Positions 1 to 12,171 are shown, counted from the stretch's first letter. The stretch is DNA of 64,000 nucleotides from Coenobita brevimanus (GCA_032717465.1 CM064713.1:641001-705000); one strand, 5' to 3'. Translations and numbers: made by a program. Notes: a model not told the origin generated them from the letters alone.

Positions 1-397
1 GACTCTCTCCAGTCCTTTCCTTCCTTTTCCTTCCTCCCTTTACTTTCTTCCCTTTATTTCATTATTTTCCCTTCCGGATGCTTCATGTCTGTGTTCTCCC
101 TTTATTTTCTCCCTTTACTCCCTCTTTTCCCATGATCTTCCTCCCTTACTTCATGTTTTCTCTCCTCCCTTTACTGTTCTTTCCTTCAGGTCATTATACT
201 TGCTTCCCTTTCCCTTGCCCTCTCCTAAAAACCCTCCCTTTTTACTCGTTTTTTTCCCCACCATCTGTTTTTTCCCTTTAGGTCACATATTTGAGACTTA
301 TTCTTCAATTCCTTAGTTTATTTCCCTTTTCTTCCCATTACTTTCCTCCTTCCTTCATTGCCTCATTTTCCCACCATTCTGTCTGTCTGTCAGTCTG

Positions 398-523
<126 letters not shown>

Positions 524-853
524 CCCTTCGGAATGTACTCCCTTTGTAGCTCTCCCTTCCATCCATGTAATTCTTTCTGTTTTTCCCTCCCTTTGTACGC
601 CTCCTTCAGTCACTCCCTTTGTAGGCCTCCCTCAATCACTCCCTCAAAAGGCCTCTCTCTCACTCTCCCTCCCTTTCCCTCCCCCTCCTTCCCTCCCCTT
701 GTACTGTTGTTACTAGGCAGGGAGAGCAAATACTTTCCTCCCTCCCTCCCCCTCTCCTCCTTCCTCCCCTCCCTTTCCTCCCTCACTCTCTTTCTCTCGT
801 ATTCTTCCTCCTTCTTCATCTCTCATTTTCTCTCTATTGCATCCTTTTTCATA

Positions 854-856
<3 letters not shown>

Positions 857-908
<52 letters not shown>
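857..908. repeat. (CT)n microsatellite
   Basis: An uninterrupted dinucleotide run of about 26 units at the 3' end of the first pyrimidine block, just before the GTCA-rich tract. Confidence 0.97.
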
Positions 909-910
<2 letters not shown>

Positions 911-914
911 ATCA

Positions 915-1560
915 GTCAATTAGTCACCTTAATAATCAGTCAGCTAATTAAGGCAATCCTCCTTCTCTCAGTCAGCAAGTCAGCAAATAGGTAAATCAGG
1001 ATATAAATTAGTCAGCCGGAAATACAGTAATGTGAAAGTCATTTAGTCAGTTTTAGTCAGTCAGCCAGTTTAGTCAGTCATTTAGTTAGTTATTTAGTCA
1101 TTCAGTCAGGCATTTAGTCAGTCATTTGGTCAGTCATTTAATCAGTTTGTCAGTCATTTAGTCATTCGGTCATTTGGTCAGTCAGTTAGTTAGGCAGACA
1201 ATCAGAGTCATTGAATTAGTCAGTTAGCCAGTCAGTTAATTTATCAGTTTGTTATTTAGTCAGTCAGAAGAGTCAGTCAGTGAGTCAGAAGTGAGTCAGT
1301 GAATAAAAGAGTGAATGAGGAGATAATTATAGACGTGAATGAATTACTGGGATACTGAATAAATGAATGACTAGGAAATGAGTGAAAGAAAATGAATAAG
1401 TAAATTAGTGAGTGAGTGAGTGATGAAGGGAATGAGAGAGAGAGAGAGAGAGAATAATCTGAAATATTGAGAGTTTGAGTGAGTGAGCAAGTGAGATAGT
1501 AAGTGATGAAATAAATGGGAGCGAGTGTGTAAGTGAATTAGAGTGAGTGAGTGAGCGAGT
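915..1560. repeat. Degenerate GTCA then GAGT tetranucleotide tract
   Basis: From about 915 to 1290 the sequence is a diverged array of AGTCAGTCATTT-like words. From about 1290 it changes to GAGTGAGTGA-like words with a short (AG)n at 1436-1452. It looks like an old tetranucleotide satellite that has accumulated substitutions. No gene is seen. Confidence 0.85.
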
Positions 1561-1609
1561 AGGCCTAGGGTGGGTATTTAGGGAATGGCTGATGGCAGAT
1601 AACAGGTAA

Positions 1610-2283
1610 TTGGACGTGAAGATTGCTCTGCTCCCTTTACTACCACCTTTATTACATTTATCCTTATTCCTTCCTTTATTATTTCTATTCCTCTCTTTAT
1701 TTTTCCTACGTCTCTTCCTCTGTTATGTCTATCTCTGTTCCTCTCCTTATCATATCTATCATTTTTGTCCCTTTATTACATCTATTCCTATTCCTTTACT
1801 TATCACATTCATCCCTCTTTCTTCATAAATTATTTCTATCCCTTTATATCCATTTATTGTATTTATCTCTATTCCTTCATGTATCACGCCCCTCCCCCTT
1901 CTCATTTATCACGTCACTCTTCCTTTATTATTTCTGCTTTTATTTCTTTACTTATCCCATCTCTCCCTTCATTATTTTATCTCCATCTTCCTTTATTCAT
2001 TAAGTCTCACCCTCTTCCTATCTTTATTATATCTCTCCCTTCCTCCATTCATCATCTTTGTTTCTCTCTTACATCTCTCCCTTCTCCTCCCTTTATTGAT
2101 GTTCTTCCTCTTCCTCCCTTTATTGCTCTTCTCTCTTTTCCTCCTTTCATTAGTTTCCTCTCCATATTACTCTTCCTCTTATTTTTCCTCTTCCTCTCCC
2201 TTTTTATCACTCGCTTTTCATCTTTCTCCTTTTTCCTATCAGTTCCTTTATTATTTTTCTCTTCCTTCTTTTTAGACCTAACA

Positions 2284-2333
<50 letters not shown>

Positions 2334-2460
2334 ATTTTCCTCATCTCAATATATATATACAGCATATCCTCTCCCCTCCCTTCATCTCTTCCACTTCCTT
2401 CTTTGACACCCCATTCTCTCCCCTTCATCTTCCTTCCTCTGTCTTTGCTTTATTGCTCAC
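1610..2460. repeat. Pyrimidine/T-rich degenerate tandem block
   Basis: Words such as CCTTTATTA and CATCTATTCC recur every 25-35 bases with heavy divergence, and a pure (CT)n run of about 22 units sits at 2286-2330. Long open frames of Ser, Phe, Leu and Tyr are a by-product of this composition. Confidence 0.8.
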
Positions 2461-2469
2461 GGTATGCCC

Positions 2470-3100
2470 TTAATTTGACTTATTTCTCTCTCTTCACGTG
2501 CCACAATCTTTATTACTCTCTGCTTCACTGTCTTTCTCCTTTCCTTGTCTTTTTTTTCCTTTACTTCTCTTATTAATAATTCCAAATATTCTCTTCAGCA
2601 TTTTCGTTCTCCCCCCTCCTTTGATCGTAGTGTGGTGTCGTATTCATAATCTTTCTCAAACGAAGGGTCGTATTTATGTACAGTGGCCTTGGCCTTCTTA
2701 ACGCTTGTCATTTATTGATTTATTCTACATACTACTATACTCGAAATCCATCCAGCCTAGAGTATTATCTATTCATCTATCTATCTATCCATCTATCGAC
2801 CTCTTTATTTATCTATCTATAGTAAGGTTTCATTTGTTTATATATTTATTCATCTATCTGTTTATCTCTCTTTATCTGCCTGTTTATCAATTATTATTAT
2901 TATTATTATTATATTATTTCATTATTACGTTATTCATGTTATTCTATCGGTTATCATTATCTCGTTTTTTCTATTCATCCTTTACTGTTTTTTGGATCAC
3001 GCAATGCCACACTTCCAGGTTCCTCTCTCTCTCTCTCTCCCCACCACCCACACACCCACGTCCAGTCAGGCCTAACCAGTACCCCGCCCCTTATTAACCC
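2470..3100. other. Mixed sequence with ATCT tetranucleotide run
   Basis: More ordinary composition than its surroundings. It contains a CTAT/ATCT run near 2765-2880, an ATT triplet run at 2890-2912 and a short (CT)n near 3023-3039. I see no gene, splice pattern or recognisable element. Confidence 0.6.
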
Positions 3101-3265
3101 CTGTGCCAGAAATGCAGGGGGAGTGGGGGGAAGGGAGGGGAGGGGGAGGAGGAAGGGGAGGGAGAGAGGTAGGGGATGTAAGTGATGGCAATATTTGAGA
3201 GGGAGGGAGTGGCAAGGGAGGAAAAGGGAGGAAGTGGAAGGGGAGTGTGGAGAGGAAGTGGAGGG

Positions 3266-3323
<58 letters not shown>

Positions 3324-3645
3324 GAAGGAGTGGGAAGGGATGGGAGGGAAGTGAAAAGGGTTGGAGGGACTTGAGGATTGGGAAGAGCATAGTTGTGGAA
3401 GGGGGAGATGAAAAAGTGGAGAGGGAGGGGGAAATGAGTGTAACTAAAAGGAATAAAGAAGGAAGGGGAAAGAGGGAAGGGACGGGGAAGGGGGAGTGGG
3501 ATGGGGAGGATCGAGGAGTGGAAGGGGAGGAGGGAGACGCAGTGCTTCGGTCGGTTCGGTACTTGTCTCGGGTGCGGGGGTCAGTGTTTCATGGGTTTGA
3601 GGCCCCTGAGTGGCACTGCGTTTGTAGGGGTGGATGTTTGGAAGA
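3100..3645. repeat. Purine-rich block with (AG)n
   Basis: The plus strand switches from pyrimidine- to purine-rich at about 3100. GGGGAGGG-type words between 3117 and 3175 could form G-quadruplexes on the plus strand. A pure (AG)n run occupies 3268-3320. The long open frames through it are Gly/Arg/Glu repeats and not a gene. Confidence 0.85.
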
Positions 3646-3649
3646 TAAC

Positions 3650-4060
3650 GCAGAATCAAATAACCAAATTAAATAAGAACAAATAACGCCAAATCAAATA
3701 TCAGCAAATTAAATAACGCCAAATCAAATAACAGCAAATTAAATAACGCCTAATCAATAATGCCATATCAGATAACGCCAAATCAAATAACGTCAAATCA
3801 AAAAGCCAAATCAAATAACAATAAAGTAAATAACGCCAACTCAACCATATCAAATAACGCCAAATCAAATAACGTCTAATCAAATCAATTAACGCTAAAT
3901 CAAATAACCAGATCAAATAACCAAATCATAAAACTCCAAGTCAACCAAATCAAATGACCGACTCAAATAACGCCACATCAAATAACCAAATCAAATAACA
4001 CCAAATCAAGTAGCCGAATCAAATAACGCTCATCAATAACGCCAAATCAATTACCGAAAC
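3650..4060. repeat. 15-bp minisatellite, AAATCAAATAACGCC unit
   Basis: About 25 diverged tandem units of AAATCAAATAACGCC and near variants. The unit length is a multiple of three, so the minus strand stays open and codes a Leu/Ile/Trp/Arg five-residue repeat with no biological meaning. Confidence 0.9.
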
Positions 4061-4189
4061 CTGCACCATATCACACTATCTTCAATCCCATCAACTATCC
4101 CTTTTATCTATCCAACCTGCCTTCTATCCCAGACCTATATGTATTCCTCGGGGGGGAGGGGGGGGTAGAGACGGGAGGACTGCAGTGGA

Positions 4190-4665
4190 AGGAAGTGGGA
4201 AAAAGGGGAGGGGGGAAGTGGAGAGATGTGGAGGGGAAAGGAGAGTGTGGAGCGATGTAGAGGGGAAAGGAGAGTGTGGAGTGATGTAGAGGGGAAAGGA
4301 GAGTGTGGAGCGATGTAGAGGGGGAAAGTGTGGAGAGATGTGGAGAGGAAAAGAGAGTGTGAAGAGATGTGGAGAGGAAAAGTGAGTGTGGAGAGATGTG
4401 GAGGGGAAAGAAGAGTGTAGAGAGATGTGAAGGAGAAAGGAGAGTGTGGAGGGGAAAGGAGAGTGCGGATAGATGTGGAGGGGGAAGAGAGAGTATGGAG
4501 AGATGTGGAAAGGAAAGGAAAGTGTGGGGGGAAAAGGAGAGTGTGGAGGCGATAGGAGAGTGTGGAGAGATGTGGAGGGGAAAAGAGAGTGTGGAGAGAT
4601 GTGGAGGGGAAAAGCGAGTATGGAGAGATTTGGAGGGGAGAGGGATGGGAGGTGGAAGAAGGATA
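4190..4665. repeat. 29-bp purine-rich minisatellite
   Basis: Tandem units read approximately GGAGAGTGTGGAG then CGATGTAGAGGGGAAA. The clearest run of three units is near 4230-4330, with drifting unit length further on. A minus-strand frame across it gives a Ser/Pro/His/Leu repeat peptide that I do not regard as a gene. Confidence 0.88.
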
Positions 4666-4849
4666 GGGAGGGAGGGATAGGAGGAAGAAAGAGGAAGTGG
4701 AGAAAATGTGATGTAAGGAGTGGGAGGGGATGTGGAAGGGAGGATGAAGATAGTGTGGAAGATAGGAGTAGAGATGGGAGGGAGGGAGGGGAAAAGTGCA
4801 GTGTGGGGGAGGGAGGGAGTAGAGTTTGACGGATGGAAGGGGAAAATGT

Positions 4850-5195
4850 GAGTGGAAGGGGAGTGTAGAAGGGATGGAGGGAGTGGTGAAGGCAGGAAAG
4901 AGATGAAGGGAGTGGAGAAGGAAGGATAGTGATGGAGGGAGTGGAGAAGGAAGGATAGAGGAGGAGGGAGTGGAGAAGGAAGGATAGAGATAGAGGGAGT
5001 GGAGAAGGAAGGATGGAGATGGAGGGAGTGGAGAAGGAAGGATATAGAGGGAGTGGAGAAGGAAGGATATAGAGGGAGTGGAGAAGGAAGGATAGAGGAG
5101 GGAGTGGAGAAGGAAGTATAGTGCAAGAGGGAGTGGAGAAGGAAGGATAGTGAAGGAGGGAGTGGAGAAGGAAGGATAGTGAAGGAGGGATGTAG
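4850..5195. repeat. GGAGTGGAGAAGGAAGGATA minisatellite
   Basis: Around twelve tandem units built on GGAGTGGAGAAGGAAGGATA, with spacers of 3 to 9 bases such as GAGGGA or GTGAAGGAG. Unit length varies between about 26 and 31 bp. Confidence 0.9.
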
Positions 5196-5279
5196 AATAA
5201 ATGCAGGGGTAAGGCCTAAGGGTATTTGGGCCTAAGGGTGACATTCCTAAGGGTGAGGGGGGGGGACTTGGGTGTTTGT

Positions 5280-7010
5280 CCAGTCACTCGGCCTTGGCAG
5301 GGGAGGGGGAGGGGAGGGGTGGAAGGAAGGAGGGAGAGGTGAGGGAGTGAGATGAGAGGTAGGAGGGGAAGGGAGGGAGAGAGGGGAGGGGTTGGAAGGG
5401 AGGGAGAGGTAAGGAGAGGAATGGAGGGAGATGGGTTAGGGGTGGAAGGAGGGGAGAATGGGAGGGAGAGGGAGTGGGAGGAAAGAGAGGAGGGAGTAGG
5501 GGGGTGGCCAGGGGTGCAGAGGGATGTGGGACGGAGAGGATAGGGAAGGAGGAGTGGGAGGAAGAGATGAGGTACCTGGGAGGAGAGGGAAGGAGGGAGT
5601 GGGAGGAAGAGGTGAGGGAGTGTGGGGGAGAGAGAAAGGGGAAGTGGGAGGAAGAGATGATGGAGTGGGGGGAAGTGGGAAAGAGGGAGTTGGAGGGAGT
5701 GGGGAGGAGAGAGAAGAAGGGAGTGGGAGGAAGGTGCGAGTGAATGGGGAGGAGAGGGAAGGAGGAGGGGTAGCAGAGAAGGAGGGACATAGGAGGGAGA
5801 GGAGTGGATGAAAATAGGGAGTGGGAGGGGAGGGAGAAGAAAGAGAGGAGAAGAAAAGGAGGGAGAAGATATGGAGGAGTGAAGAAAGAGAGGAGGGAAA
5901 GAAGGAAGGGAGGACTGGAACAGAGGAGGAAGTAATTATGATGTTGATGATGATGATGATGATGACGAGGAGGAGGAGAAGGAAGGGAAAAGAAAAGCGA
6001 TTTTGATAAGATGATGATGATGATGATGACTTGGGATTAGAGGAAAAATGGTTGTGATAAAGAAGATAGTGATGGCGATAAAAATAGATAAGATGTAAAA
6101 ATAGATAAGAGGGAGAGAAACGGATAAAGAAAAGGAAAAAACAATAACAATAATACGAAGGAAAATAACGATAAATGGAAAAATGATGATGGAAGAAGCA
6201 GCATAAGAAGAAGTGAGAAGGAGGAGGAAGTTAGGAAAAGTGAGGAGGAGGAGGAGGAAGAAGAGAGGAATTTTAGAGAAGGCAGGAAGGAGGATGCAAG
6301 ACAGGGGATTTGAAGGGAAAAAGGAAGTGGAGAAAGAGAAAAATAAATAAACACTTGATCAGCGTTAAGACTCTGGTTACCGTCTCAGTATTTTCTTGAG
6401 ACGCAAAGGTTAATTTCAAGACGATGACATATTTATAGATTTTCTTGCTGTATGTCTTAAGTATTTTCATATTTTATTGTCTTTTATTTTCTTGTACTTC
6501 TTGCAGTTTTATATATATATATATATTTTTTTCTCGAGAGAGAGGAGGAAAATATTCAAATGAAGGAGGATAAGAAGAGAAAGAGATAAAAGGAAGAGAA
6601 ACAAGGAAAATACAAGAAATAGGAGGAAAGAATACCTGTAGGAAAATTAATTGATAATTCATTTTGGGAAAAGAATGAGAGGAAATTAGTTTGAAGAAGA
6701 GGAGAGAAAAGAGAAGGGGAGGAGGGAGGGAAGATGAGAGAAAGGAGGAAGAGAATAAGAGAGAAGAGAGAGAGGGAGGAAGGATATATATAAAAAAAAA
6801 GGAATACATAAAAGAGGATGAAATGAAGAAGAAAACAGAGAAGAGGAGGGGGTGGAAGAAAGAAGAGGTAAAAGAGGAAAAAGAAGAAAAGATAAAGAAG
6901 GAAGGAAGAGTGGGAGAGTGGAAGAGACGAGGGAAATGTAAATGAGGGGATAAGTGAGGAGAGGAGAAACGAAGAGAGAGAGGGGGGGGGAGGGAGGGCG
7001 TGGGAGGGGG
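5280..7010. repeat. Purine-rich low-complexity block
   Basis: The plus strand is dominated by GGAGGAGGGA words (5280-5930), then GATGAT triplets near 5940-6035, then AGAAGGA words up to about 7000. A short ordinary stretch at 6350-6520 interrupts it, with TTGAGACGCAAAGG and an (AT)n run near 6512-6526. All open frames are Arg/Glu/Gly or Ser/Phe/Leu shadows of the composition. Confidence 0.8.
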
Positions 7011-7055
7011 CCAAACCGTCCTTTTCTTAACGGCGTTCCATATAATTCCTTTTTT

Positions 7056-7059
<4 letters not shown>

Positions 7060-7109
<50 letters not shown>
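7060..7109. repeat. (CT)n microsatellite
   Basis: An uninterrupted run of about 25 CT units between the purine block and the GGTATACTG tandem array. Confidence 0.97.
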
Positions 7110-7112
<3 letters not shown>

Positions 7113-7123
7113 GTTTGAAAAAA

Positions 7124-7280
7124 TGTCTGGTATACTGAAATGTTCCGTATACTGCGGTGTCCCGTATACTGAAGTGTCTGGTATACTGGTGTGGTATACT
7201 GAAGTGTCTGGTATACTGGTGTTGTATGCGGGAGTGTCTGGTATACTGAAATGTGGTATACTGAAGTGTCTGGTATACTT
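7124..7280. repeat. About 17-bp GTCTGGTATACTGAAGT tandem array
   Basis: Nine to ten units of GTCTGGTATACTGAAGT and shortened forms lie in tandem. Several units share a GGTATACTG core, which contains the GTATAC palindrome. No coding meaning is apparent. Confidence 0.9.
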
Positions 7281-7496
7281 GCTTGGTCCATGAACTGTGA
7301 TATAAGTTAATGAAGTTAGTAAAGTATCCCGCGTTGTGAAGTGTGCTGCGTTGTTAAAATTACTAAAGTGAAGGTAGTATAAGTGTGTGAAAGTCAGTAT
7401 CGTGAAAAACCCCAATACAAAATACGTATAACATTTGCAAGACAGTTTAAGTAAATATGAATTAGTATATCAAAGGACCTCCAGGCGCACATTAAA

Positions 7497-7740
7497 CTAG
7501 AAGGCCATCAGAGAGTGCATACCCCCGCCAACACCAGTGATTGATGGTTTTCTGCTATAATTCCCCTTTCCTGCCAGACGGATACTTTTACGGTCTCACC
7601 TAGTCATTAAATTCTACGGCCTTAGTCTGCCCTTTTTACATAGTTTGAGAGAGCGCACACCTCCGCCAATGCCAATGAAATTTAATGTTTCCTCCGTCCA
7701 GATTCGGATCCATCTCAGAATCTAATCAGCTCTTCCTTCA
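7497..7740 (-). mobile_element. Dispersed repeat with CTCCGCCAA end, copy C (nested)
   Basis: CTAGAAGGCCATCAGAGAGT followed by GCATACCCCCGCCAA at 7497-7531 is the reverse-complement form of the ends at 39541-39577 and 46808-46847. A second such end, GAGAGCGCACACCTCCGCCA, starts near 7649, so two copies seem nested or tandem. The interior GATTCGGATCC also matches the other copies. No coding capacity is seen. The same end motif occurs in copies A and B in the opposite orientation. Confidence 0.6.
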
Positions 7741-7814
7741 CACACAACCTACCTATCCACCCATTTTAAGTGAATTCCGATAATACTTTTTTGAGATATC
7801 TTGTACACAGACAT

Positions 7815-8088
7815 AGAAACAGACAGACAGGCAGAGACGGGTGAATACATAACTTTAAAACAGACAGACATGGATGAATACATAACCTTAAAACAGACAG
7901 ACACGGGTGACTATATAACCTTAAAACAGACAGACACGGGTGACTATATAACCTTAAAACAGAGACAGACAGACAGACACACACGGGTGAATACGTAACC
8001 TTAAAACAGACAGACAGACAGACACGGGTGAATACAAAGCCTTAAAACAGACAGACAGACATGGGTGAATACATAACCTTGTCCAATT
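7815..8088. repeat. 33-bp tandem array with CAGA core
   Basis: About seven units, each combining AAAACAGACAGACA with CGGGTGAATACATAACCTT, with variable CAGA copy number. It directly continues the dispersed repeat at 7497-7740 through a TTTTTGAGATATCTTGTACA segment, suggesting that the array grew from the 3' part of that repeat. Confidence 0.85.
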
Positions 8089-8277
8089 TCGTTGACGGAG
8101 GTAAAGATGAAAAAGTGTCACAAGGTAATGCAAGATGGTCTCCACTCAGCTGCAGTACTGTGATATACCTCTGTGCAATTTGCTTTTTTGATTAATTGTA
8201 CATATTATTTTATAGGATCCCAATGTTTGTGTAATTATATGGTTTGACCTTTTACCCCATAAAATCTTATAAAAGGC

Positions 8278-8278
8278 A

Positions 8279-8321
<43 letters not shown>

Positions 8322-8350
8322 GCTACTACTACTACTACTACTACTACTAC

Positions 8351-8392
<42 letters not shown>

Positions 8393-8410
8393 TGATACTA
8401 ATAATAATAA
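8278..8410. repeat. (ACT)n(AAT)n compound trinucleotide repeat
   Basis: About 24 CTA/ACT units with one TGC interruption pass into about 13 AAT units, then GATGAT and a short AAT tail. Open frames give poly-Ser, poly-Thr and poly-Asn only. Confidence 0.96.
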
Positions 8411-8702
8411 AAACTATATCTGGATCAGGTAACAATTGTACCAAGTTTGAAGAGTACTGGTGAAGAAGTAAAGGAATAACACCAAGTTAAGAAGCGCTTA
8501 AAGGAAAGAAAAAAGAGGAAAAAAACAGAGGAAATACAGCAGATCTCTTCACTGTGCCGTGGTGACCTGATTTTAACAAGAAATTTTTTACCTCACCCAA
8601 AAGGAAAGAGTCGTGGCTAAAACAAAAGAAAAATACACAAAGAAAAATACACAGAAAGAATAATACCGAAAGAAATATACACAGACATGGCAACTCCAAA
8701 CT

Positions 8703-9049
8703 TAACCCCTTCAGCACGAGAGACTTCCGTTGGTGAATGGAATAGTTTTAATGTAAGAAAATTATTTAAGGACAAATGACTAAATATTGGCTGAAAAAGG
8801 TCAAGGGTTTCAGGGTCGAAGGGGGGATGGTGCTGCTTTAGTGGGGTATGGGCTCTCGGAGTGTTCTTGTCTTAAATTCAGACGATTTTACCGGACGAGT
8901 TTATTCACTTTAAGAGAGCCCACAAAGCCAGAAGAAGCTTTTGAGGGCTATATTTAATCCCTCAGTATCAAGTAGTCTATTCTAACCTGAATAAGCTAAT
9001 TAGTGTAGAGAGAGAATAATATAAAAAAATCATCGTACTGAAGGGGTAA
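8703..9049. mobile_element. MITE, CCCCTTCAGTACGATGA-end family, long copy
   Basis: The left end TAACCCCTTCAGCACGA and the right end CATCGTACTGAAGGGGTAA form a terminal inverted repeat of about 18 bp around a 347-bp element with no coding capacity. The interior carries CAGACGATTTTACCGG, a motif found with small changes next to other copies of this family in the window. I infer a non-autonomous DNA transposon. The target-site duplication is not clear. Confidence 0.7.
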
Positions 9050-9171
9050 AAGAATAAGGTATATTGTAAAGTCATTCCAAACTATAACCAAACCATACGT
9101 GTTCCCTACGTGTCAACAAGTGGGTTGGTGGAGGGTTGGTGCCCCTCCCTGTAAAACAACTAACTCAGTGT

Positions 9172-9226
9172 CAAATGGCCACCCTTTACGGGATTATTGT
9201 GTCTGGCAATAGATAGATAGATAGAT
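9172..9226 (+). mobile_element. 3'-end remnant of GATA-tailed LINE
   Basis: The segment GGCCACCCTTTACGGGATTA followed by GTCTGGCAATAGATAGATAG matches the 3' end of the decayed LINE at 15925-17320. The match stops abruptly upstream, as expected for 5' truncation during target-primed reverse transcription. Confidence 0.75.
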
Positions 9227-9751
9227 TCCCAACTCAAGAGACAGCGAAGGAATCTCAAATCTTCCAAAACCAGAAATATGATAAGGACACTTGGAAAAAA
9301 GTGATCAGGAAAATATCATAACGATGCCAGAAAAAAGTGGTAATGGAAAAGAGATGAAAAAAATCCTTCAGAAAAAAACAGCCTTTAGACAGAGATACGG
9401 GATTAAAAGCCAGAAAAACAAAAAAAAAATCCATGAAAAAACAGCAAAAATAAAACGAAAAAAAAATAAAAACTGCGAGGACTTTATAAGCCTCCCCCTC
9501 AAAAAAAGTAATATATAAGATGGAAGACAATCCTAAAAGGTAATAAAATAATGTAATAGAGATCAGGTAAGGTATTTCAAATCTTAAAGTAATCTAAGGG
9601 TGAAAAGGAGCAATGGTAAAGAAGTTCCCAAAATATAAACAAATAATCAAGTGACGAAAAAACAACGAAGATATACAAGGTTTATATCAGTCGAAGTATT
9701 AAGCAAGTCTAGGGTGATGTAAGTATGAAAAGAAACAAACACCCCATTCGT

Positions 9752-9834
<83 letters not shown>
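9752..9834. repeat. (CA)n microsatellite
   Basis: An uninterrupted run of about 41 CA units inside A-rich sequence. Confidence 0.98.
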
Positions 9835-9836
<2 letters not shown>

Positions 9837-10380
9837 ACAGCAAACGTGAAAACCTAAAGCATAATCCAAGACAAAACCACTAGTGACATTCATTTAAAAA
9901 AAAAAAAAAATAAAAAAATAAGGAAGGAGGGAAGAAAGCAATATATACCGATGAACAGAACAGACTGCAAAGTTCACGAAAAAAAAAAAAAAAACTCAAA
10001 GCAACCAAAACACGTAAAGAAGCAAAATCCATGCACGAAAATCAGTGAAGACAGCGAAGCCATATATATATATATCTATGTATTAATTAAAAAACACAGG
10101 GCATCATAGGTAAGCAGTATCAGATATGTGTAACATGGAAGACACCAAAGCCTAAAAAAAATACAAAACAATGGAGGCATTCTGTTAAAAAAAAAAAAAA
10201 AAAAAAACTTACCCAAAGGAAATGATCATACATAATTAATAGCGAATTAATTCCAAGCCATAAAAAATTCCATGCTTGAAAAACACCTGCTATGTTTGTA
10301 CCGTAGGAAAATGAAAAGTGTAAAATTAATAAGATGACGTCCAAACCTAAAATTATCTAGGCGTGAATAACAACAAAAAC

Positions 10381-10384
<4 letters not shown>

Positions 10385-10428
<44 letters not shown>

Positions 10429-10444
10429 GTGTGTGTGTGTGTGT
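10385..10444. repeat. (AT)n then (GT)n microsatellites
   Basis: About 20 AT units are followed, after AGTC, by about 8 GT units. Confidence 0.96.
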
Positions 10445-11189
10445 AATTATTAAAAATCACAGGGAAAAAAAACAAGCACCAAAGAAAGCTAAGACAAGCC
10501 AAGCCCTAAAGAATCATAAAATGGAAAACAATAAATATTTCAAACCAAATAAATTCAGTCACAAAAAGCAGCAAACCTAATATGAAGCTCACCCAGCCAC
10601 CTTCGTGCCAAAAAATAAGTATGCACAATTGTAAAATAAAAACATCGAAAACATTCCAATCATTCGAAAAATTACTCATGAATTAAAACAGATCAAAGTA
10701 GGTTACCGTAATTAGTTAACCAAATAAATAGTCCAGCCATTGAAAGCAGCAGGTAAGAAATTTCTGATCAAAATACCGGTTAATAAATAATATAGAAATT
10801 ATTAGAAGTAGAAATAAAATAATCACCGCAGAGAAAGGAAATCGCTTCAGTAAATAAATAAATGATCCAAAATTAAAATAGTGTCTTGAGATAATCCTGT
10901 ACAAATGAAGGTAAAATATGAATTAAGTGGTTATATATATATATTTCATTTACACGTGAAATATATTGCTTAAGATATTTCAAAACAAAAGATCCTTTAG
11001 TAAAATAAATTCATACAAAACTAAATACAGCGAGAAACAAATAATTTATACACGAAAAACATCACCCACAATTAACCTGACCCTACTAACCTAATCAGCC
11101 ATCATTAAACAAAAATAAATAAATAAGCGGTTAAATAATCCACATGGGAAAAGCAGCGCCAGAGACATTCCCAAGCAAGACGGTCTTCA

Positions 11190-11850
11190 ATCAGTACCGG
11201 AAGTGAGGCAGAGAATCGGCTCCTTCTCCCCGTCGCCGCTTCATTAGGCCGCCCAGACGTAAACAAAACCGCCCCTCTTGCCATTTTCTCCCCCGCGATA
11301 AACAGGAGGGGACCCAAGTTGTCGCCTTGGGGACGAAATGGTCGCCCTTGTTGTCGTGTCCGCTTTCTCTCTTTTTTTTCTCTTCCTTTTTTATCTATAT
11401 TGCTTTTCCGTAGCTATAACAAACGTACTCAATGATTTATTCTAGTTTTCTTCCAGTGTCTCTCAGTGCCCGTCTTTGTTATTCCTTCGTCTAATCTCCT
11501 TCATTATCTTAATCATATTCTTCCTCTTACAACCGACGTAACGCGAGAGGAAGTATGCAGTTACTACGATTCATAACTCCCTTGAATGAATTTGAATTAT
11601 CTGGAGGGAGGAGACAGAAAGGGCGGGAAGTGGGACTCGAATGGCGATTGGCGAAGGCTTGTTCTGGCGGGAGAAATTGCTGGCTTCCCATTGGCTGGCC
11701 GGCGGTGGCGGGAAAATCGAGCTTTGTGACTGGCTTGGGTCTCACATACACAAAGATGTTGCCAAACCGTGGGACGCACTTCGCCTGATATTCTGTTGTT
11801 TTTCGGGATTTGTATCGGTATTTGAAGGCTTTGCGGAGACCTGTGAGTGA
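11190..11850 (+). promoter_or_regulatory. Candidate host promoter with E2F-like, CCAAT and ETS sites
   Basis: Compared with its surroundings this stretch is GC-rich, and it is nearly free of microsatellites. It shows CCGGAAGTG (ETS/GABP-type) at 11197-11205. Three GGCGGGA sites (E2F-type) fall at about 11622, 11666 and 11707. ATTGG (inverted CCAAT box) occurs at about 11646 and 11690. CCTGTGAGT, a good 5' splice-donor sequence, lies at 11840-11848. E2F sites next to CCAAT boxes are typical of cell-cycle and replication gene promoters in animals, so a first exon ending near 11842 is conceivable. A 69-residue frame from 11641 runs across the donor but matches nothing I know. There is no direct evidence of transcription, and the sites could be chance in GC-rich DNA. 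Confidence 0.3.
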
Positions 11851-12076
11851 AATTAGGGACAGGGGTAGGAGGTGGTGAGGTATAGTGAATCTGGTGAGGG
11901 TCTTAGGTGTAATAAATGAATAAAAAGCGAGAAAAAAACGGTGGGAGAGGGTGGCAAAAAGTGGCCCGTCTCTCCGTTACTACGCCGCTGTAACCTTGAG
12001 ACTCCCAGACGCCGCACGAATTTTACCATAAATTTTCGTGCGTCCCCAAAACGAATTTGACTCCCTGAGCGATGTG
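11850..12076. other. Unassigned GC-moderate sequence
   Basis: Ordinary-looking sequence that continues the GC-richer island, including GCACGAATTTTACCATAAAT followed by a TTTTCGTGC that is complementary to its start (GCACGAA/TTTCGTGC, near 12015-12043). I see no gene. Confidence 0.5.
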
Positions 12077-12121
12077 CAGAGAGAGAGAGAGAGAGAGGTG
12101 GGGGAAGGCTGTAAGGCATTG

Positions 12122-12153
<32 letters not shown>

Positions 12154-12171
12154 AGAGTGGGGGAAGGCTGT

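Larger units (their letters stand above)
9230..11100. other. A-rich stretch without genes
   Basis: Long AT-rich DNA with short poly(A) runs on the plus strand. It contains the (CA)n at 9752-9834, the (AT)n(GT)n at 10385-10444 and small AT runs near 10061 and 10935. The short open frames are Lys/Asn/Phe-biased and show no family. I see no RT, tRNA or transposon end here. Confidence 0.6.

Noticed and set aside
11641..11850. 69-codon coding exon
   Set aside because: The frame is short and unrecognised; only the promoter-like sites and donor sequence support anything here, so I listed it as regulatory at low confidence.
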